Positions 43,908 through 53,699 of a stretch of DNA of 64,000 nucleotides are shown piece after piece. Source of the stretch: Corynebacterium singulare (GTDB taxonomy: Bacteria > Actinomycetota > Actinomycetes > Mycobacteriales > Mycobacteriaceae); assembly GCF_000833575.1 (NCBI RefSeq), contig NZ_CP010827.1:934980-998979 (forward strand), read 5' to 3'. Both the position numbers and the translations under genes were made by a program. The first letter of the stretch is position 1. The number at the start of each line of letters is the position of its first letter. The notes below the pieces were generated by a model. The model did not search any database. It was not told where the DNA came from and saw only the letters and a list, made by a program, of their open reading frames with translations.

Positions 43908-44411
43908 CTAGGAGCGGTCGAAGTCGCGCTGCAGGTGCACTAACCCCAGGCGCACGCCGTCCTTGGTGTGAATATTCGGCATGCGGCCGGTCTCTACAAA
44001 GCCAAACTTTTTGTGCAGCGCAATGGAGCCCTCATTGGTGTCCACGATGTAGGTAATGATGGTTTCCACGTACTCATTCTCGGCGGCATGATCCATGAGC
44101 GTGGCCATCAGTTCGCTGCCGACACCCCTGCCGCGCGCGGACTCAGCGATGTAGATGGAGTCTTCAGCGGTGCCGTAGTAGATGGCGGGGGTCACGAACT
44201 GGAAATATGCTGCCCAGCCGACGATCTCCTCGTCGTCCACAGCGACATAAACCGGGTAACCTTCTTTCTCCATCTGTGTAAGCCACTGCTCGCGGTCTTC
44301 CACGGTTTCCTGCCAGGTGACGAGGTTAGCAGCCGGCGTTGCAGCGGAGGCGGAGTTATAGATGGCGGCGATGGCGGGGGCGTCGCCAAGCACTGCGGGA
44401 CGAACGTGCAT
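43908..44411 (-). CDS. GNAT acetyltransferase, phosphinothricin/methionine-sulfoximine type
   Basis: 167 residues. The order IAAIYNSASAATPAANLVTWQE, YYGTAEDSIYIAESARGRGVGSELM (acetyl-CoA pyrophosphate loop) and SIALHKKFGFVETGRM matches the Pat/MnaT subfamily, which detoxifies phosphinothricin or acetylates methionine analogues. Start follows AAGGATC. A relic of a second, similar enzyme lies 10 bases upstream on the same strand. Confidence 0.87.
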   Translation of the reverse strand: MHVRPAVLGDAPAIAAIYNSASAATPAANLVTWQETVEDREQWLTQMEKEGYPVYVAVDDEEIVGWAAYFQFVTPAIYYGTAEDSIYIAESARGRGVGSELMATLMDHAAENEYVETIITYIVDTNEGSIALHKKFGFVETGRMPNIHTKDGVRLGLVHLQRDFDRS

Positions 44412-44420
44412 GATTGATCC

Positions 44421-44552
44421 TTAAACCATGAGTTGCAAATGGGTGAGGTCGGGCCAGCGCCCAGCCTTGCAGGTCACTTTCTTGAACGTACCTACAGTGG
44501 CAAAGCCGAACTTCTCATGCAACTTGATAGAGGCCGTGTTCTCCGGAAAGCC
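44421..44552 (-). pseudogene. C-terminal relic of a second Pat-like GNAT acetyltransferase
   Basis: The reading frame ends FPENTASIKLHEKFGFATVG and then FKKVTCKAGRWPDLTHLQLMV, the typical last 40 residues of this acetyltransferase group. Upstream of about 44552 the homology stops without acetyl-CoA loop or start codon. The relic stop lies 10 bases before the intact GNAT gene, so the original arrangement was a tandem pair. Confidence 0.75.
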
Positions 44553-44623
44553 CGGTTGAGGGCCGATGTTATCGCGGGGGACAGTGGAGTCCGTCGCTGT
44601 GCGGATTCTCATGCGCGCTCGAC

Positions 44624-44629
44624 TACACT
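44624..44629 (+). promoter_or_regulatory. -10 hexamer of tatD, leaderless spacing
   Basis: TACACT ends 7 nt before the ATG at 44637. The promoter lies next to the broken acetyltransferase. Confidence 0.6.
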
Positions 44630-44636
44630 CGCAGCC

Positions 44637-45461
44637 ATGTCTAAGAAGAAGCCACGCCCCACGCCCGTGCCCGCCGAAGGTCTGAGCCAGCTTATCGACG
44701 CCCACACGCACCTCGCCTCGTGTCGCGACTCTGACGCCGACTTAGTTGCCCGCGCCCGTGCTGCCGGGGTGGAGCGCATCGTCACCGTTGGTGATGGTTT
44801 GGCTGAGGCTGAAAAAGCCCTGGCTGCCGCCCACGAGTTCGATAACGTGTATGCCGCGTGCGCAATTCACCCGACAAAGGCTGGTGAGCTCGACGAGGCC
44901 GCCCGTGCTCGCCTGACTGAGATGGCTGCGGACCCGCGCTGCGTGGCCATCGGCGAGACCGGCCTGGACACGTATTGGATTCATCACGAACCGGAGAGCA
45001 CCGCACCGCTTGAGGTGCAGGAGGAAGCGCTGCGCTGGCACGCGGAGCTGGCGGCCAAGGTTGGTAAAACCCTTATGATTCACAACCGTGAAGCTGACGA
45101 GGACCTCATGCGAGTGCTGGGGGAGTGCGCTCAGGCGCCGACAGTGATGCTGCATTGTTTCTCCTCCCCGCTGGAGGTGGCCAAAGAAGCGCTCGACCGC
45201 GGCTATATCCTCTCTTTCGCCGGCAATGTGACTTTCAAGCGCAATGAAGAGATGCGTCAGGCGGCGGCACTGGCACCAGCGGGTCAGCTACTTATTGAGA
45301 CGGATGCTCCCTACATGACCCCGGAGCCTTTTCGCGGGGCGCGCAATGAGCCCTCGCTTATCGGACATACCTATCGTTGTGTCGCGGAGGCCCGTGGACA
45401 GCAGGTGGAAGAACTTGCTGCGGAGGTGACGGAAACTTTCGCCGCAACCTTCGGGGTGTGA
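44637..45461 (+). CDS. tatD: TatD family metal-dependent hydrolase (DNase)
   Basis: 274 residues from MSKKKPRPTPVP. Metal ligands: LIDAHTHLAS (HxH), AIGETGLDTYW (Glu), KTLMIHNREADEDL (His), VMLHCFSS (His) and LLIETDAPYM (Asp). The family comprises 3'-5' DNases used in oxidative-damage repair and DNA turnover. It stands before rpf2-ksgA-ispE, as in mycobacteria and C. glutamicum. Confidence 0.95.
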   Translation: MSKKKPRPTPVPAEGLSQLIDAHTHLASCRDSDADLVARARAAGVERIVTVGDGLAEAEKALAAAHEFDNVYAACAIHPTKAGELDEAARARLTEMAADPRCVAIGETGLDTYWIHHEPESTAPLEVQEEALRWHAELAAKVGKTLMIHNREADEDLMRVLGECAQAPTVMLHCFSSPLEVAKEALDRGYILSFAGNVTFKRNEEMRQAAALAPAGQLLIETDAPYMTPEPFRGARNEPSLIGHTYRCVAEARGQQVEELAAEVTETFAATFGV

Positions 45462-45538
45462 GGATCTTCACTTTTGCTAAACCTCCTGCTCAGAGGTGGC
45501 AGGCGTGTTTGTTGTGACGAGTGTTCTGCCAGTGGTAG

Positions 45539-46843
<1,305 letters not shown>

Positions 46844-46864
46844 AGCTTTAAGTGCTCGGCGTAT

Positions 46865-46870
46865 TAATCT
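46865..46870 (+). promoter_or_regulatory. -10 hexamer of ksgA, leaderless spacing
   Basis: TAATCT ends 7 nt before the ATG at 46878. Confidence 0.55.
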
Positions 46871-46877
46871 GGATGAC

Positions 46878-47720
46878 ATGACACAACCCCTCCTGCTGGG
46901 CCCGGTGGAGATACGCGAGCTTGCTGCCGAGCTCGACGTGACACCGACAAAAAAGCTGGGCCAGAATTTCCTGCATGACCCCAACACCATTCGGCGCATC
47001 GTTGCCGCCGCGGACCTTGACTCCGAGGATCGCGTGGTGGAGGTTGGGCCGGGTTTGGGATCACTGACCCTGGGCCTACTAGGAGAGGTCGAACATGTCA
47101 CGGCCGTGGAAATCGATCCGCGCCTGGCTGGCAAGCTTCCGGGAACCGTCGCTGAGCGTGCTCCCGAGCAAGCGGATCGCCTGACCCTCGTAGAAAAGGA
47201 CGCCCTCGCCGTTGAGGCCGGGGAGCTGGGGGAGCCCACCGCACTCGTGGCTAACCTCCCGTATAACGTTGCCGTTCCGGTTCTCCTGCACCTGCTTGAG
47301 CTTTATCCTTCGATTCGTCGCGTACTCGTTATGGTTCAGCTCGAGGTGGCCGAGCGTCTTGCTGCCGCGCCCGGCAGCAAGGTTTATGGCGTGCCCAGCG
47401 TGAAGGCCTCTTTTTATGGGCCGGTGCGGCAGGCCGGGACGATAGGCAAGAACGTGTTCTGGCCCGCCCCCAAGATTGAATCGGGCCTGGTGCGTATCGA
47501 CTGCACCCGCCCCTATGACGAGGCCCTCCGCCCGCGTCTCTTTGCGTTGGTTGATGCTGCCTTTGCACAACGCCGTAAGACCCTCCGCGCCGCACTAGCC
47601 GGGTTCTACGGCTCCGCCGCGGCGGCAGAAGAAGCCCTGCGTGCAGCGGATATAGATCCGCGCCTGCGCGGTGAGAAGCTTGGTGTGGAGGACTTTGTCC
47701 GACTGGCGGAAGTCTCATGA
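46878..47720 (+). CDS. ksgA: 16S rRNA (adenine(1518)-N6/adenine(1519)-N6)-dimethyltransferase
   Basis: 280 residues. [18 protein letters not shown], the SAM-binding [16 protein letters not shown], and the catalytic NLPYNVAVP motif are intact. It dimethylates two adenines at the 3' end of 16S rRNA. It overlaps ispE by 4 bases (ATGA), a classical rsmA-ispE pair. Confidence 0.97.
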   Translation: MTQPLLLGPVEIRELAAELDVTPTKKLGQNFLHDPNTIRRIVAAADLDSEDRVVEVGPGLGSLTLGLLGEVEHVTAVEIDPRLAGKLPGTVAERAPEQADRLTLVEKDALAVEAGELGEPTALVANLPYNVAVPVLLHLLELYPSIRRVLVMVQLEVAERLAAAPGSKVYGVPSVKASFYGPVRQAGTIGKNVFWPAPKIESGLVRIDCTRPYDEALRPRLFALVDAAFAQRRKTLRAALAGFYGSAAAAEEALRAADIDPRLRGEKLGVEDFVRLAEVS

Positions 47721-48664
47721 GCAATCCTATGACAACACCCCCGCACGTGTGGCAGGCCCGTGCCCATGCCAAGGTGAACCTGCACCTCGGGGTTGGCCAG
47801 GCGCGCGAGGACGGCTTTCACGAGCTCGCCACCGTGTTTCAGTCCCTCGACGTGCACGATCGAGTGAGCTACCGCTGGGCCGAAGACACCACCGTGGAGG
47901 TCACTGGACTTCACTCGGCGGGGGTGCCGGCATCCATCGACAACTTGGCCTGGCGTGCCGTGGAACTGGTGGCGCAGCGCCTCATGGTGCCGGCGACTGG
48001 CACCCTCACGATGGAGAAAAACATCCCCGCTGCCGGCGGCATGGCGGGCGGATCTGCCGATGCTGCTGCGGCTCTGCTCTTGGCCAATCATGCGCTGAGC
48101 ACCGAGTTCGGCCGCGAACCCGTCACCGAGGAGATGCTTTTCGAACTCGCCGCCGAGTTGGGCTCTGACGTGCCCTTTACGCTCATGGGCGGCACCGCAC
48201 TAGGCCGCGGCCGCGGCGAATTGCTCACGCCGATGCTGGCGCGTGGCCGCTACATCTGGGCCATCATCACCAATTCCGAAGGCCTATCCACCCCGACGGT
48301 CTTTCACAAGCTTGATGAACTGCGAGCTGCCGGCCGAGGAAGCGCACCGCACCTCGATACGGAGGCTGTGGGCCAAGCACTCGTCAGTGGCAACCCGCGG
48401 GAGCTCGCCGCTGCCGTGCACAACGACCTTCAACCGGCAGCATTGTCCCTACGCCCAGACCTGCGCAAGATTCTGGATACTGGTGAGGCTGCCGGCGCGC
48501 TCACAGGCATTGTCTCTGGTTCTGGCCCGACCTGTGCCTTTCTATGCGAGGACGAGGAGACGGCGGCTGAGGTCGTTGCCAGTGTGTGCGCTGATAACCG
48601 CGGGACTCGTGGACTTGTGACCACGGCTCCTGCCGCGGGCGCAAGTCTCGTCGATCTTTCCTAA
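47717..48664 (+). CDS. ispE: 4-diphosphocytidyl-2-C-methyl-D-erythritol kinase
   Basis: 315 residues, GHMP kinase fold, fourth step of the MEP isoprenoid pathway. Motifs: [13 protein letters not shown], the ATP loop [20 protein letters not shown], and [17 protein letters not shown]. Coupled to ksgA. Products feed polyprenyl carriers for the cell envelope. Confidence 0.96.
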   Translation: MSNPMTTPPHVWQARAHAKVNLHLGVGQAREDGFHELATVFQSLDVHDRVSYRWAEDTTVEVTGLHSAGVPASIDNLAWRAVELVAQRLMVPATGTLTMEKNIPAAGGMAGGSADAAAALLLANHALSTEFGREPVTEEMLFELAAELGSDVPFTLMGGTALGRGRGELLTPMLARGRYIWAIITNSEGLSTPTVFHKLDELRAAGRGSAPHLDTEAVGQALVSGNPRELAAAVHNDLQPAALSLRPDLRKILDTGEAAGALTGIVSGSGPTCAFLCEDEETAAEVVASVCADNRGTRGLVTTAPAAGASLVDLS

Positions 48665-48696
48665 TTGATACTGCCACCCACTAGGATGAAGGCGTT

Positions 48697-50580
48697 ATGG
48701 CGAACCTCATCAACCTGGAAAATGTAAGCAAGTCCTTTGGACTCAAGACCCTCCTGAACAGGGTCTCTCTCGGTGTTCAAACCGGTGATCGTATCGGTAT
48801 CGTCGGCGTCAACGGTGGTGGTAAAACCACGCTGCTGGAGGTCCTCACGGGCATTGAGCCGCCGGACTCGGGGCGAGTATCGCACAACTCGGATCTACGC
48901 ATGGCGGTGGTGACGCAGCGCTTTGAGGTGGAGGAGTCGCTCACCATTGCCCAGGTCATTATCGAGCCCCTCGGTTTGGAAACCTTCGAGTGGGCCTCCA
49001 ATGCCAAGGTGCGCGATGTCCTCGGCGGGCTCGGTATCGTCGACCTCGGCCTCGATACCCCGGTGGGATCCCTTTCCGGTGGCGAACGCCGCCGCGTGAA
49101 TCTTGCGGCCGCGCTGGTGCAGGACCTTGATGTGGTGGTGCTCGATGAGCCAACGAACCACCTCGATGTGGAAGGCGTGCAGTGGCTGGCGAAGCACCTG
49201 CTTGCCCGCAAGCTGGCGGTCATCGTTGTCACCCACGATCGCTGGTTCCTCGACACCATTGCCACGACCACGTGGGAGGTTCACGATGGCGTGGTTGATG
49301 CGTACGAGGGCGGTTACAATGACTGGACTTTCGCCCGCGCTGAGCGAGCCCGGCAGGCCGATGCCATGGAGCAACGCCGCCAGAATCTGGCGCGCAAGGA
49401 GCTCGCGTGGCTGCGCCGCGGTGCACCGGCGCGAACCTCGAAGCCGCGCTACCGCATCGAGGCCGCTGAGGCACTCATTGCGGATGTTCCCGCACCGCGC
49501 GACAAAGTTGAGCTCATGGCCTTCTCCAAGCAGCGCCAAGGGCGCGTTGTCATTGAACTCGAGGATGCCACAGTTACGACGCCGGATGGTCGCACGTTGG
49601 TGGATCACCTCACGTGGCGCCTCGCCCCAGGTGAGCGCATTGGGCTTGTCGGTGTCAACGGCTCAGGTAAGACAACGTTGCTGCGGGCGCTCGCAGGTGA
49701 GGTGGAGCTGGCCGCAGGTAAGCGTATCGAAGGTAAAACCGTGCGCCTTGGTTGGTTGCGGCAAGAGCTTGATGACCTCGACCCAGAACGCAGGCTTCTC
49801 GACGCCGTCGAGGACGTCGCCACCTATGTGCATCTGGGAAAGAAGGAACTCAGTGCTTCTCAGCTGGCGGAACGCCTGGGATTTTCCGCCAAGCGCCAGC
49901 GCACTCCAGTGGGTGATCTGTCCGGAGGTGAGCGCCGCCGACTGCAGCTGACCCGTGTGCTTATGGCGGAGCCGAACGTGCTGCTTCTCGATGAGCCCAC
50001 GAACGACCTTGATATCGATACCCTTCAAGAGCTGGAATCCCTCTTGGATTCTTGGCCGGGCACGATGGTGGTTATCTCGCACGATCGCTACCTCATCGAA
50101 CGCATCGCGGACAATACCTATGCGCTCTTCGGCGATGGCAAGCTCACCAACCTTCCCGGTGGTATCGAGGAGTATCTCCGGCGCCGCCAGCAGATGGAGG
50201 CCACCGCGTCTCGCGGTGTTATTGATCTTGGGGAGAAGTCTTCGGAACCTGCCGCGGACGCTGCCTCCAGCTCAGCAGCAGATTCCGCGCAAGGACCGGC
50301 ACGAGGTTCTGCCGCCGCAGCCCCCACCAAGCGTCTCAGCTCCCAGGAAGAGCGTGAACTCACCAAGAAGATGAATTCACTCGAGCGCAAGATGGCCAAG
50401 CTTGATGAGAAAACCTCACAGTTGAACGAGAAAATGGCTGCCGCCGCCGAGAAAATGACCTCTGGGCAGGGTGATTCCGCAGAGCTGTCGACGCTGGACG
50501 CAGAACTCAAGGCCGTTGCCGCCGAGCGTGAGGAGCTCGAGATGGAATGGCTGGAGCTGGGAGAGAAGCTCGAAGGATAG
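48697..50580 (+). CDS. ABC-F family ATPase (ribosome-associated, Uup/EttA-like)
   Basis: 627 residues with two ABC cassettes and no membrane segment. First: GVNGGGKTT, LSGGERRRVNLAAAL, VVVLDEPTNHLD. Second: GVNGSGKTT, LSGGERRRLQLTRVL, VLLLDEPTNDLD. A linker lies between them and a C-terminal coiled coil (about 540-625) is rich in Glu/Lys. ABC-F proteins act on ribosomes; the C-terminal coil suggests the Uup type. TAGGAT 9 nt before the ATG may be its -10. Confidence 0.93.
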   Translation: MANLINLENVSKSFGLKTLLNRVSLGVQTGDRIGIVGVNGGGKTTLLEVLTGIEPPDSGRVSHNSDLRMAVVTQRFEVEESLTIAQVIIEPLGLETFEWASNAKVRDVLGGLGIVDLGLDTPVGSLSGGERRRVNLAAALVQDLDVVVLDEPTNHLDVEGVQWLAKHLLARKLAVIVVTHDRWFLDTIATTTWEVHDGVVDAYEGGYNDWTFARAERARQADAMEQRRQNLARKELAWLRRGAPARTSKPRYRIEAAEALIADVPAPRDKVELMAFSKQRQGRVVIELEDATVTTPDGRTLVDHLTWRLAPGERIGLVGVNGSGKTTLLRALAGEVELAAGKRIEGKTVRLGWLRQELDDLDPERRLLDAVEDVATYVHLGKKELSASQLAERLGFSAKRQRTPVGDLSGGERRRLQLTRVLMAEPNVLLLDEPTNDLDIDTLQELESLLDSWPGTMVVISHDRYLIERIADNTYALFGDGKLTNLPGGIEEYLRRRQQMEATASRGVIDLGEKSSEPAADAASSSAADSAQGPARGSAAAAPTKRLSSQEERELTKKMNSLERKMAKLDEKTSQLNEKMAAAAEKMTSGQGDSAELSTLDAELKAVAAEREELEMEWLELGEKLEG

Positions 50581-50588
50581 GGAATGCC

Positions 50589-51503
50589 CTAGCCGAAGAG
50601 AGCCGCGATACCCAGCATGGCTGGCAGTGAGAGGAACGTGGTGAGGAAAACCGTATCGCGCGCTACGGTCTCACCAGTCTGGTAGGTTGCGGCGTAGTTG
50701 TACACGTTTTGTGCCGTGGGCAGCGCCGCCAAGATGAGTGCGGCATAGAGCTCGCTACCGCTTAAGCCAAAGGCTAGGCCTGCAGCAAGGGCGATGGCCG
50801 GCATGGCGATAAGTTTGAGCACTGTCGCGGTGATGGTAGGAAGCCGGTCATTGTCCAGAAGTGAGTCTCCTTTGAGGGAAGCACCAAAGCTCATGAGGAT
50901 CATCGGAATGGATGCCCCGCCTAGGATCTCCAGAGGCGCCATGATGACGTCCGGCACGGTCCATCCCATGGCCGAGACGATGAATCCCAGAACTGCCGCG
51001 ATGACGACCGGCGCGGTGAGACCTGAGGTCACTGAGCGGGTCACAGAACGGAAGCTTGTTCCTTGTGCATTGAGTCCCGCGATGATGAACGGGGACAGCA
51101 CCGCCATTTGAAGCACGAGGGCGGGGACGACGAAGGTGGCGTCACCGATCACGTAGGTAGCGATGGGGAGACCGATGTTGACCGAGTTGTAATAGCTTGA
51201 GGCCGCGGCTCCCGCCATCGTCTCTGAGCCGCTGCGACGGAAGAACAGCAGGCTCAGCAGCCCGTATAGCCCCATCGTCGCTACCGAGGCAACCGCAATG
51301 ACCGCCACGACAGGAGAAGCAAACGCTGAGGTATCTGACTGTGCCACGCTGGAGAAAACTAGCGCCGGGGTTGCAGCCCAAAATGCAACTCGGTTGAACT
51401 GCAGCCGAGCTTCGCCTTTACCGATGACACCTTTATGCGCCAGCACGAACCCCACAGCGATAACGACGAAGATAATCGCAAACCCCGTCACAACATCCAG
51501 CAC
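50589..51503 (-). CDS. AEC family transporter (auxin-efflux-carrier type)
   Basis: 304 residues, about ten transmembrane helices in two inverted halves. The segments YNSVNIGLPIATYVIGD and LKLIAMPAIALAAGLAFGLSG... AALPTAQNVYNYAATYQTGE contain the family mark PTAQN. Substrates in bacteria include malate and other carboxylates; none can be assigned. Convergent with the abcF gene. Confidence 0.9.
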   Translation of the reverse strand: MLDVVTGFAIIFVVIAVGFVLAHKGVIGKGEARLQFNRVAFWAATPALVFSSVAQSDTSAFASPVVAVIAVASVATMGLYGLLSLLFFRRSGSETMAGAAASSYYNSVNIGLPIATYVIGDATFVVPALVLQMAVLSPFIIAGLNAQGTSFRSVTRSVTSGLTAPVVIAAVLGFIVSAMGWTVPDVIMAPLEILGGASIPMILMSFGASLKGDSLLDNDRLPTITATVLKLIAMPAIALAAGLAFGLSGSELYAALILAALPTAQNVYNYAATYQTGETVARDTVFLTTFLSLPAMLGIAALFG

Positions 51504-51615
51504 TACTGCTCACCCTTTCGCCTACGTCTCGGAGGATAACAATGCCATATCGAATTTCCTGTGAGTCCGGAAGGTTAGTTCTCAGACACGGGGATTCTAT
51601 GGCACGGTAGTAGGC

Positions 51616-52173
51616 ATGAATGCATTCCGTCGTGTTTCTCGCCTGTCCGCCACCGCTGTTCTGACCACAGCCCTCGCGGTGTCCGGCGCATCAGCCGCCC
51701 AGGCACAGGATATTAACCAGCTGTCCTCCCAGGCCACTGAGCAGATCAATTCTCTCCAGATCGAGCTGCCTGCCCAAGCATATGATGTTGCGAAGCAGCT
51801 CAATGTCCAGCTGCCGGCTTTCATCAAGAAGCCGACTCCCGCCGTGGCTCATGAGCTCGTTGGAGCTACTCACGCTCACCTGCTGAAGCAGGGCCACCAT
51901 GCTGATGGGAACGCCAAGAACATCGCCCAGGAATGGGCGGACCAGGCAGCTGCCGGCAAGGTCACCTTCCATGAGAACGCCGGTGACGGCCTGACGCACC
52001 TAGAAGAAGGCAGCGGCAATATCTACAAGCTCACCGAGTCTGAAGCGAAGGACCGCGTGAATTGGCTTAACCGCGATGTCCCCGTGACCAAGACTGACGG
52101 CACTGGCTTCGGTGTTGCCCAGTCCTACGACGGCACTTACGTCTATGTGGCGGAGTACTTCTTCAACAAGTAG
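51616..52173 (+). CDS. secreted protein with CAP/SCP-like domain
   Basis: 185 residues. A signal peptide ends ASAAQA before QDINQL. The C-terminal ~110 residues resemble a CAP domain (KNIAQEWADQAAAGKVTFHEN, later VNWLNRDVP and GFGVAQSYDGTYVYVAEYF): alpha-beta order, a His in the middle and the terminal aromatic strand fit, although no catalytic claim is made. It has its own strong terminator. The domain call is moderate. Confidence 0.65.
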   Translation: MNAFRRVSRLSATAVLTTALAVSGASAAQAQDINQLSSQATEQINSLQIELPAQAYDVAKQLNVQLPAFIKKPTPAVAHELVGATHAHLLKQGHHADGNAKNIAQEWADQAAAGKVTFHENAGDGLTHLEEGSGNIYKLTESEAKDRVNWLNRDVPVTKTDGTGFGVAQSYDGTYVYVAEYFFNK

Positions 52174-52210
52174 CCCCCACAAAATAACCCCAACAAAGAC
52201 CAGTGAACGA

Positions 52211-52234
52211 AGCCCTGCCGTTGTAGGCAGGGCT
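52211..52234 (+). terminator. rho-independent terminator after the CAP-like gene
   Basis: AGCCCTGCC/GGCAGGGCT 9-bp stem, 6-nt loop, followed by TTCT. Confidence 0.8.
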
Positions 52235-52259
52235 TTCTGCACGTTTTCGGCCAGCGCGT

Positions 52260-52265
52260 TACTGT
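52260..52265 (+). promoter_or_regulatory. -10 hexamer of the monooxygenase gene, leaderless spacing
   Basis: TACTGT ends 7 nt before the ATG at 52273, which therefore is preferred over the in-frame GTG at 52264 lying inside the hexamer. Confidence 0.6.
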
Positions 52266-52272
52266 GGGGCTC

Positions 52273-52596
52273 ATGATTTTGATCAACGTACAGTTCCACG
52301 TCAAGCCTGAGTACGCCGAGACCTTCCTCGATGAAATCGACTGGTACACCAAGGCATGCCAGGCCGAGCCCGGTTGCATCGACTTCAAGTGGTTCCGCGA
52401 TCCGGAAGACAAGCAGCGCTTCCTGCTGTTGGAGTCCTACAAGGACGGCACGGATGTCGACCACGTCAATACCGAGCACTTCAAGCGTTCTTGCGAAGAG
52501 CTCCCTAAGTACCTAGTGGAAACCCCGGACATCATCAACACCAAGATTCAGGGTAAAACCCAATGGGATAAGATGGCCGAATATCAAATAGCGTAA
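52273..52596 (+). CDS. ABM-type (antibiotic biosynthesis monooxygenase) quinol-oxidase-like protein, 3' end replaced by insertion
   Basis: 107 residues from MILINVQFHVKPEYAETF. Small ferredoxin-like dimer of the ABM family, with KACQAEPGCIDFKWFRD, RFLLLESYKDG and VNTEHFKR as family marks; such proteins oxidise quinones or degrade haem-like substrates without cofactor. The reading frame runs into a mobile element at 52567: WDKMAE is native, and the last four residues YQIA come from the element. The original end, DKMAEFSVD, is found at 55171-55200 on the far side. The protein is probably still functional. Confidence 0.88.
   Translation: MILINVQFHVKPEYAETFLDEIDWYTKACQAEPGCIDFKWFRDPEDKQRFLLLESYKDGTDVDHVNTEHFKRSCEELPKYLVETPDIINTKIQGKTQWDKMAEYQIA
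52567..52582 (+). repeat. attL core repeat
   Basis: GATAAGATGGCCGAAT, identical to 55171-55186. The flanking bases differ on both sides, so 16 bp is the full identity. Confidence 0.82.
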
Positions 52597-52639
52597 TCGC
52601 ATAAGACAAGCAAATAGGAATACCCCGGCACTTGGCTGC

Positions 52640-52697
52640 GAACTGCTCCCCATAAGTTGGACTGAGAAATCAGTAGCCTACTAGTGGGGAGCAGTTC
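52640..52697. repeat. 58-bp IS3/IS150-like paired ends (MITE-like)
   Basis: GAACTGCTCCCCA and TGGGGAGCAGTTC are perfect 13-bp inverted ends around 32 bases that include the small stem ACTGA-gaaa-TCAGT. The left half with AAGTTGGACT resembles IS150-group termini. No transposase remains between them. Confidence 0.55.
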
Positions 52698-52823
52698 ATT
52701 CAGGAGTCAGGTCCGTTCTTTGGTACCGGTAAATTTCGGATGACCGTCATACTAGCTTCGTCGTCTACGACGGCGAAGGAAAGCCTTATCGTTATCTGTG
52801 TTGACGTCGACTCGAATCATAAC

Positions 52824-53312
52824 CTAGGGGATTTCCGGCAACCTCCAGATGCGGTCACCTATCGTTGTTACCCGCACGTCTGGTCGAATCTTGATGATGA
52901 AGTCTTCATCCGATTCCGTGCGGGGGACGTAAGCGAAGCCAGGAGTATTAACGATTCCTGGTATCGCGGGGTAAGCGGGGTTGTAGTCGATAACTTGCCG
53001 GAACACGATTAGACGCTCGGCAAGACGTTGGGCCTTGCGGCGCGAAGTCTTTGCATTCACGAACGCATCCTCACCCTCTAGGTTGTAGTGGGCGATTAGC
53101 CTAAGCGACTGGTACAAAGAATTTTTCTGAAAGTCCGAGTCAACCCTCCACGGGAGATTATCGTTGATAATCGTCATCGAAGATATGTACCCGGATTGTT
53201 TGGCTAGCTTACTAACGTACTGGCGAGAAACGCCGTACTCTCTAGCAATATCCGACTGTCGGTAACCTTCCTTAATCATCGTCATCACGATGTCGTGAGT
53301 GAGTCCGCTCAT
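52824..53312 (-). CDS. helix-turn-helix protein of the integrated element
   Basis: 162 residues. The N-terminal HTH is KEGYRQSDIAREYGVSRQYVSKLAKQSGY. The rest shows no recognised family; it is mixed helical with RRKAQRLAERLIVFRQVIDYNPAYP and an acidic end. The position beside a serine integrase suggests a phage-type repressor or excision regulator. Codon use and composition differ from the host genes. Function not assigned. Confidence 0.65.
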   Translation of the reverse strand: MSGLTHDIVMTMIKEGYRQSDIAREYGVSRQYVSKLAKQSGYISSMTIINDNLPWRVDSDFQKNSLYQSLRLIAHYNLEGEDAFVNAKTSRRKAQRLAERLIVFRQVIDYNPAYPAIPGIVNTPGFAYVPRTESDEDFIIKIRPDVRVTTIGDRIWRLPEIP

Positions 53313-53465
53313 ACTATTGGTGGGTCCCGCTTTAGCCCGTACATGCCTTTCCCTAAACGGCGGTGAGTTTATAGCTATACCTTAGACGTTCGTCACCCGA
53401 GGACTTAAACTGCGAGGATTGGGGTTGCTCGCAAATCGTGGACACGTAGTGGAGCTACCTAGTGG

Positions 53466-53699
53466 TTAGGCAGCTTTTTCTTTTCTGCTGGTGGTCGAAC
53501 CGGTGTGGTTCTCAAAGTCGACAGGGCTGACCATACCGAGTGCTTCAGTGTCGGCGTCGACGGTTGTAGATGGCTTCAATCCAGTAGGCAACGGCCTTGC
53601 GTGCGGCATCACGGGTCGCCCAGCGCTTACGGTCGTAGAATTCGGTTTTAAGTGTCGACCAGAAGGACGCTTCACTGTTGTCGTGTCGTTTTCGTCTTC
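53466..53699 (-). pseudogene. IS3 family (IS150-type) transposase OrfB C-terminal relic, frameshifted
   Basis: Minus-strand translation gives DNSEASFWSTLKTEFYDRKR, then ATRDAARKAVAYWIEAIYNR, an RRRRH then a stop/frameshift, then ALGMVSPVDFENH in another frame: the last ~75 residues of an IS150-type integrase-like transposase. It lacks the DDE acidic residues. It abuts the serine integrase stop codon at 53700, and minus-strand sequence just beyond its stop (GTGTCCACGATTTG) resembles an IS3 right end. Confidence 0.75.

Noticed and set aside
52740..53012. 90-codon plus-strand ORF in the integrated element
   Set aside because: It is antisense to the HTH protein, which has a clear helix-turn-helix; no support for this frame.
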